A stretch of DNA of 16,899 nucleotides, from NCBI GenBank assembly GCA_903970455.1, contig CAJCIW010000097.1, positions 1-16,899 of the forward strand, read 5' to 3'. This stretch comes from Verrucomicrobiota bacterium (GTDB lineage: Bacteria; Chlamydiota; Chlamydiia; Chlamydiales; Rhabdochlamydiaceae). Made by a program: the position numbers and the translations under genes. Shown one piece after another: positions 14,986-16,899 of this stretch. The notes under the pieces were generated by a model. That model made no database searches. It was not told the origin of the DNA and saw only the letters and a program-made list of their open reading frames with translations. How positions within the stretch are numbered: the stretch's first letter is position 1; each line of letters begins with the position of its first letter.

Positions 14986-16899
14986 CTACTCTCCCATCCG
15001 CAAAAGCTTTTGCAAACTCTGTTTGGATGCTGGGAGCGCGCACAAATTCTGCACGCCTTGAGATCGGAGGTTATTCCAAGCCGTCAAAATTCCCCATTGA
15101 TTCACATAAGCATGCAATTTGGAAATCTGATGATCCCGATCTAATGCTTGAAACTCTTCAACAAGGGCATTCAACTCACCAGCCAGTCCATTGTAATTTT
15201 TAGAGGCAAAGGCTTCGACCCTCAACTTGGACGTATTGGATGTGTCTACAATCGCACCGAGCTTTGCTTGAAAAGCTTTTAGCTTCTGTTGGAAACTGAC
15301 CCAAGGGCACTCTTCTGCATAAAGAATCACGCCACATGTATTCGTCTCTTCAATCTTTTCTTGGACGACTTGGGATATTTCCCCCACAAGCGTTGTTAGG
15401 TTGCTCTTTCGTCGTTCCCCCTCTATTTTTACCTTGTTGTCTCTAAAATCTTCTTCGACTTCCAGGATATCCAGGCTATCCAACTTCACAAAGTGGGGGG
15501 AATCTAAGCAAATCAGTTTCAAGTCTTCTGCAGACAAAATGCCGATTTTTTCTAAATACTCTGAACGGCACTTAAGCTTTTCTGAATACTCCATTTCGGT
15601 TTCGATCCCAAGATGAGCCAGCAATAGAGGGTTGTTTTTTGGTGGCTGATCATTCAAATACTCCCGAATCGCCTGAGCCTTTTCAGTACGCGTGGAGCTT
15701 TGCCCATGTTGATGGTGAAAGGCGTGCTCTCCATATCCCCAATAATCATTGTCAAAAGGTTTAAGAATCTCATACAACTTTCCATAGATGGCATCTTTTG
15801 CCGTTTTTCCCATCCGGGAAAACCGCTCAAGGGCATGAACGGCTCTCTGACTTTCATCTTCAAATGAGTGTGCGATCTGTTGAAAAATCGTGCGATCATC
15901 CGCTGTAAAATCCCACACCTTGATGGTGCCGTCGAAAGAGGCTGAAAAGAGCTTACCCTCGAAGAGAACAAGAGAGCGAACCTCTTCCCAATCGCCTCTT
16001 AGGGTCGCTTTGCAATCTCGTGTTTTTAGTTCCCAGACTTTGATGGTGGGGCCTAAACAGCCAGAAAAAATCTTCCCATCGAAGGCGGCAAGAGAGGAAA
16101 CCCCTTCGCCATGGCCTGTCAGGGTTGCTCTGCACTCTCTTGTTTCTAGGTCCCACACCTTGATGGTCTCGTCCGAAGAGCCGGAAAAGAGCTCCCCATC
16201 GACTATGGCAAGACAGTAAACCCCGTCCCTATGCCCTGTCAGGGTTGCAGTGCATTCTCCTGTTTTTAGGTCCCACACCTTGATGGTCTGGTCCGAAGAG
16301 CCCGAAAAGAGCTCACCATCAAAGATCGCAAGAGAGCAAACCGAGCTCCGATGGCCTGTCAGGGTCGCTGTGCACTTCTGTGTTTTTAAGTCCCACACCT
16401 TGATTGTGTTGTCGCAACAGCCCGAAAAGAGCTTCCCATCAAAGATGAGAATAGAGTAAACCGCGCGCCCATGGCCTATAAGGGTCGCTGTACACTCCCC
16501 TGTTTCTAGGTCCCACACCTTGATGGTGTGGTCCCAAGAGCCCGAAAAGAGCTTCCCATCGAAGACGGCAAGAGAGGAAATCGCGCCCCTATGCCCTCTT
16601 AGAGTCGCTGTGCACTCTCCTGTTTTTAGGTCCCACACCTTTATTGTCCGGTCTTCGGAGCCGGAAAAGAGCTTCCCATCGAAAGCCGCAAGAGAGTAAA
16701 CCATGTCCCTATGGCCAGCAAGGGTATGCAAAGCATAAACTCCTTTTGTGGAATTAGAATGAAGACCTTTGTAAACGCTCTGGAAATTCTCAATAGTTTT
16801 TGGGTTAACGGTTGGAAAACGGTGATAAAATAATATGCGCCAAACATCATCATCTTTCAGCATCTGGTTGAATTGTCTACATACTAAGCTGCTTGTTCC
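14986..16899 (-). CDS. F-box / WD40-repeat protein, eukaryotic-like, N-terminus cut by window edge
   Basis: The reading frame remains open from an internal ATG at 16863 through 12 more codons to the window edge, so the start lies outside. The edge residues SLVCRQFNQMLKDDDVWRIL match the C-terminal half of an F-box, the helical motif that binds Skp1 in SCF ubiquitin ligases. Counting from that ATG, seven WD40 repeats of exactly 40 residues follow (49-328), enough for a closed seven-blade propeller. A C-terminal region of about 297 residues of unknown function ends at a TAG at 14988-14986. It contains RMGKTAKDAIYGKLYEILK near 350-368 and charged helices. F-box then WD40 is the order of eukaryotic FBXW substrate receptors, so a secreted host-directed role is likely (inference). 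It converges on the lpxD operon with a 3-nt gap. Confidence 0.88.
   Translation of the reverse strand, partial: GTSSLVCRQFNQMLKDDDVWRILFYHRFPTVNPKTIENFQSVYKGLHSNSTKGVYALHTLAGHRDMVYSLAAFDGKLFSGSEDRTIKVWDLKTGECTATLRGHRGAISSLAVFDGKLFSGSWDHTIKVWDLETGECTATLIGHGRAVYSILIFDGKLFSGCCDNTIKVWDLKTQKCTATLTGHRSSVCSLAIFDGELFSGSSDQTIKVWDLKTGECTATLTGHRDGVYCLAIVDGELFSGSSDETIKVWDLETRECRATLTGHGEGVSSLAAFDGKIFSGCLGPTIKVWELKTRDCKATLRGDWEEVRSLVLFEGKLFSASFDGTIKVWDFTADDRTIFQQIAHSFEDESQRAVHALERFSRMGKTAKDAIYGKLYEILKPFDNDYWGYGEHAFHHQHGQSSTRTEKAQAIREYLNDQPPKNNPLLLAHLGIETEMEYSEKLKCRSEYLEKIGILSAEDLKLICLDSPHFVKLDSLDILEVEEDFRDNKVKIEGERRKSNLTTLVGEISQVVQEKIEETNTCGVILYAEECPWVSFQQKLKAFQAKLGAIVDTSNTSKLRVEAFASKNYNGLAGELNALVEEFQALDRDHQISKLHAYVNQWGILTAWNNLRSQGVQNLCALPASKQSLQKLLRMGE
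15880..16719 (-). repeat. Seven tandem 120-bp WD40-coding repeats
   Basis: Seven in-frame units of exactly 120 nt encode blades built on GH-x-x-x-V-x-S-L-A-x-FDGKLFSGS-x-D-x-TIKVWDLKTGEC-x-ATL. The first five are very alike at the DNA level (for example CCCACACCTTGATGGT recurs on the plus strand). Units six and seven are more divergent, with WELKTRDC and WDFTADD at the ends. There is no length variation between units. This is internal gene duplication, not a CRISPR. Confidence 0.95.

Noticed and set aside
15880..16719. CRISPR-like array or tandem satellite
   Set aside because: The 120-nt periodicity is in frame and encodes WD40 blades; there are no unique spacers.

Overview
The window comes from a member of the Chlamydiota, most likely an amoeba-associated or 'environmental' chlamydia (Parachlamydia/Waddlia-like; the genus cannot be fixed from sequence alone). 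Two things point there. The first is the back-to-back arrangement fabH-fabD-fabG-acpP (minus) against recR-bamA-skp-lpxD (plus), which I recall as the order in Chlamydia trachomatis. The second is a eukaryotic-type F-box/WD40 protein at the right edge, a class typical of amoeba-associated chlamydiae.

Layout. 1-253: N-terminal part of a possible minus-strand gene running off the left edge. 281-310: candidate promoter with a 15-nt perfect palindrome. 346-4181: a tightly overlapped potA-potB-potC-potD operon for an ABC importer of the spermidine/putrescine family. 4227-5783: a predicted guanidino-group-modifying enzyme (pentein fold: EGGD, HLD, NCVTG motifs), 45 nt after potD on the same strand. 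5770-6513 (minus): a P-loop kinase-like protein whose Walker A motif lies upstream of the first usable ATG, in an open frame with no ATG/GTG/TTG. 6507-6560: acpP terminator. 6567-9528 (minus): type II fatty-acid synthesis genes acpP, fabG, fabD, fabH. 9529-9688: divergent promoter region. 9689-14982 (plus): recR, then a promoter, then the envelope genes bamA, skp and lpxD, and a 4-nt-overlapped gene of unknown function. 14986-16899 (minus): F-box, seven WD40 repeats and an unknown C-terminal region, cut by the right edge.

How it works together. The fab genes make acyl-ACP, which LpxD uses to acylate lipid A precursors. Skp escorts outer-membrane proteins to BamA. Together with acpP-fabH they form an envelope-building block read from one divergent promoter region and a second promoter before bamA. 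The pot operon imports a cationic metabolite, and the adjacent pentein enzyme could act on a related guanidino compound (inference). The F-box/WD40 protein looks like a host-directed SCF ubiquitin ligase adaptor.

The least ordinary items are the pot-linked pentein enzyme, the P-loop gene without a normal start codon and with a signal-peptide-like N-terminus, and the F-box/WD40 protein with its uncharacterised C-terminal region.
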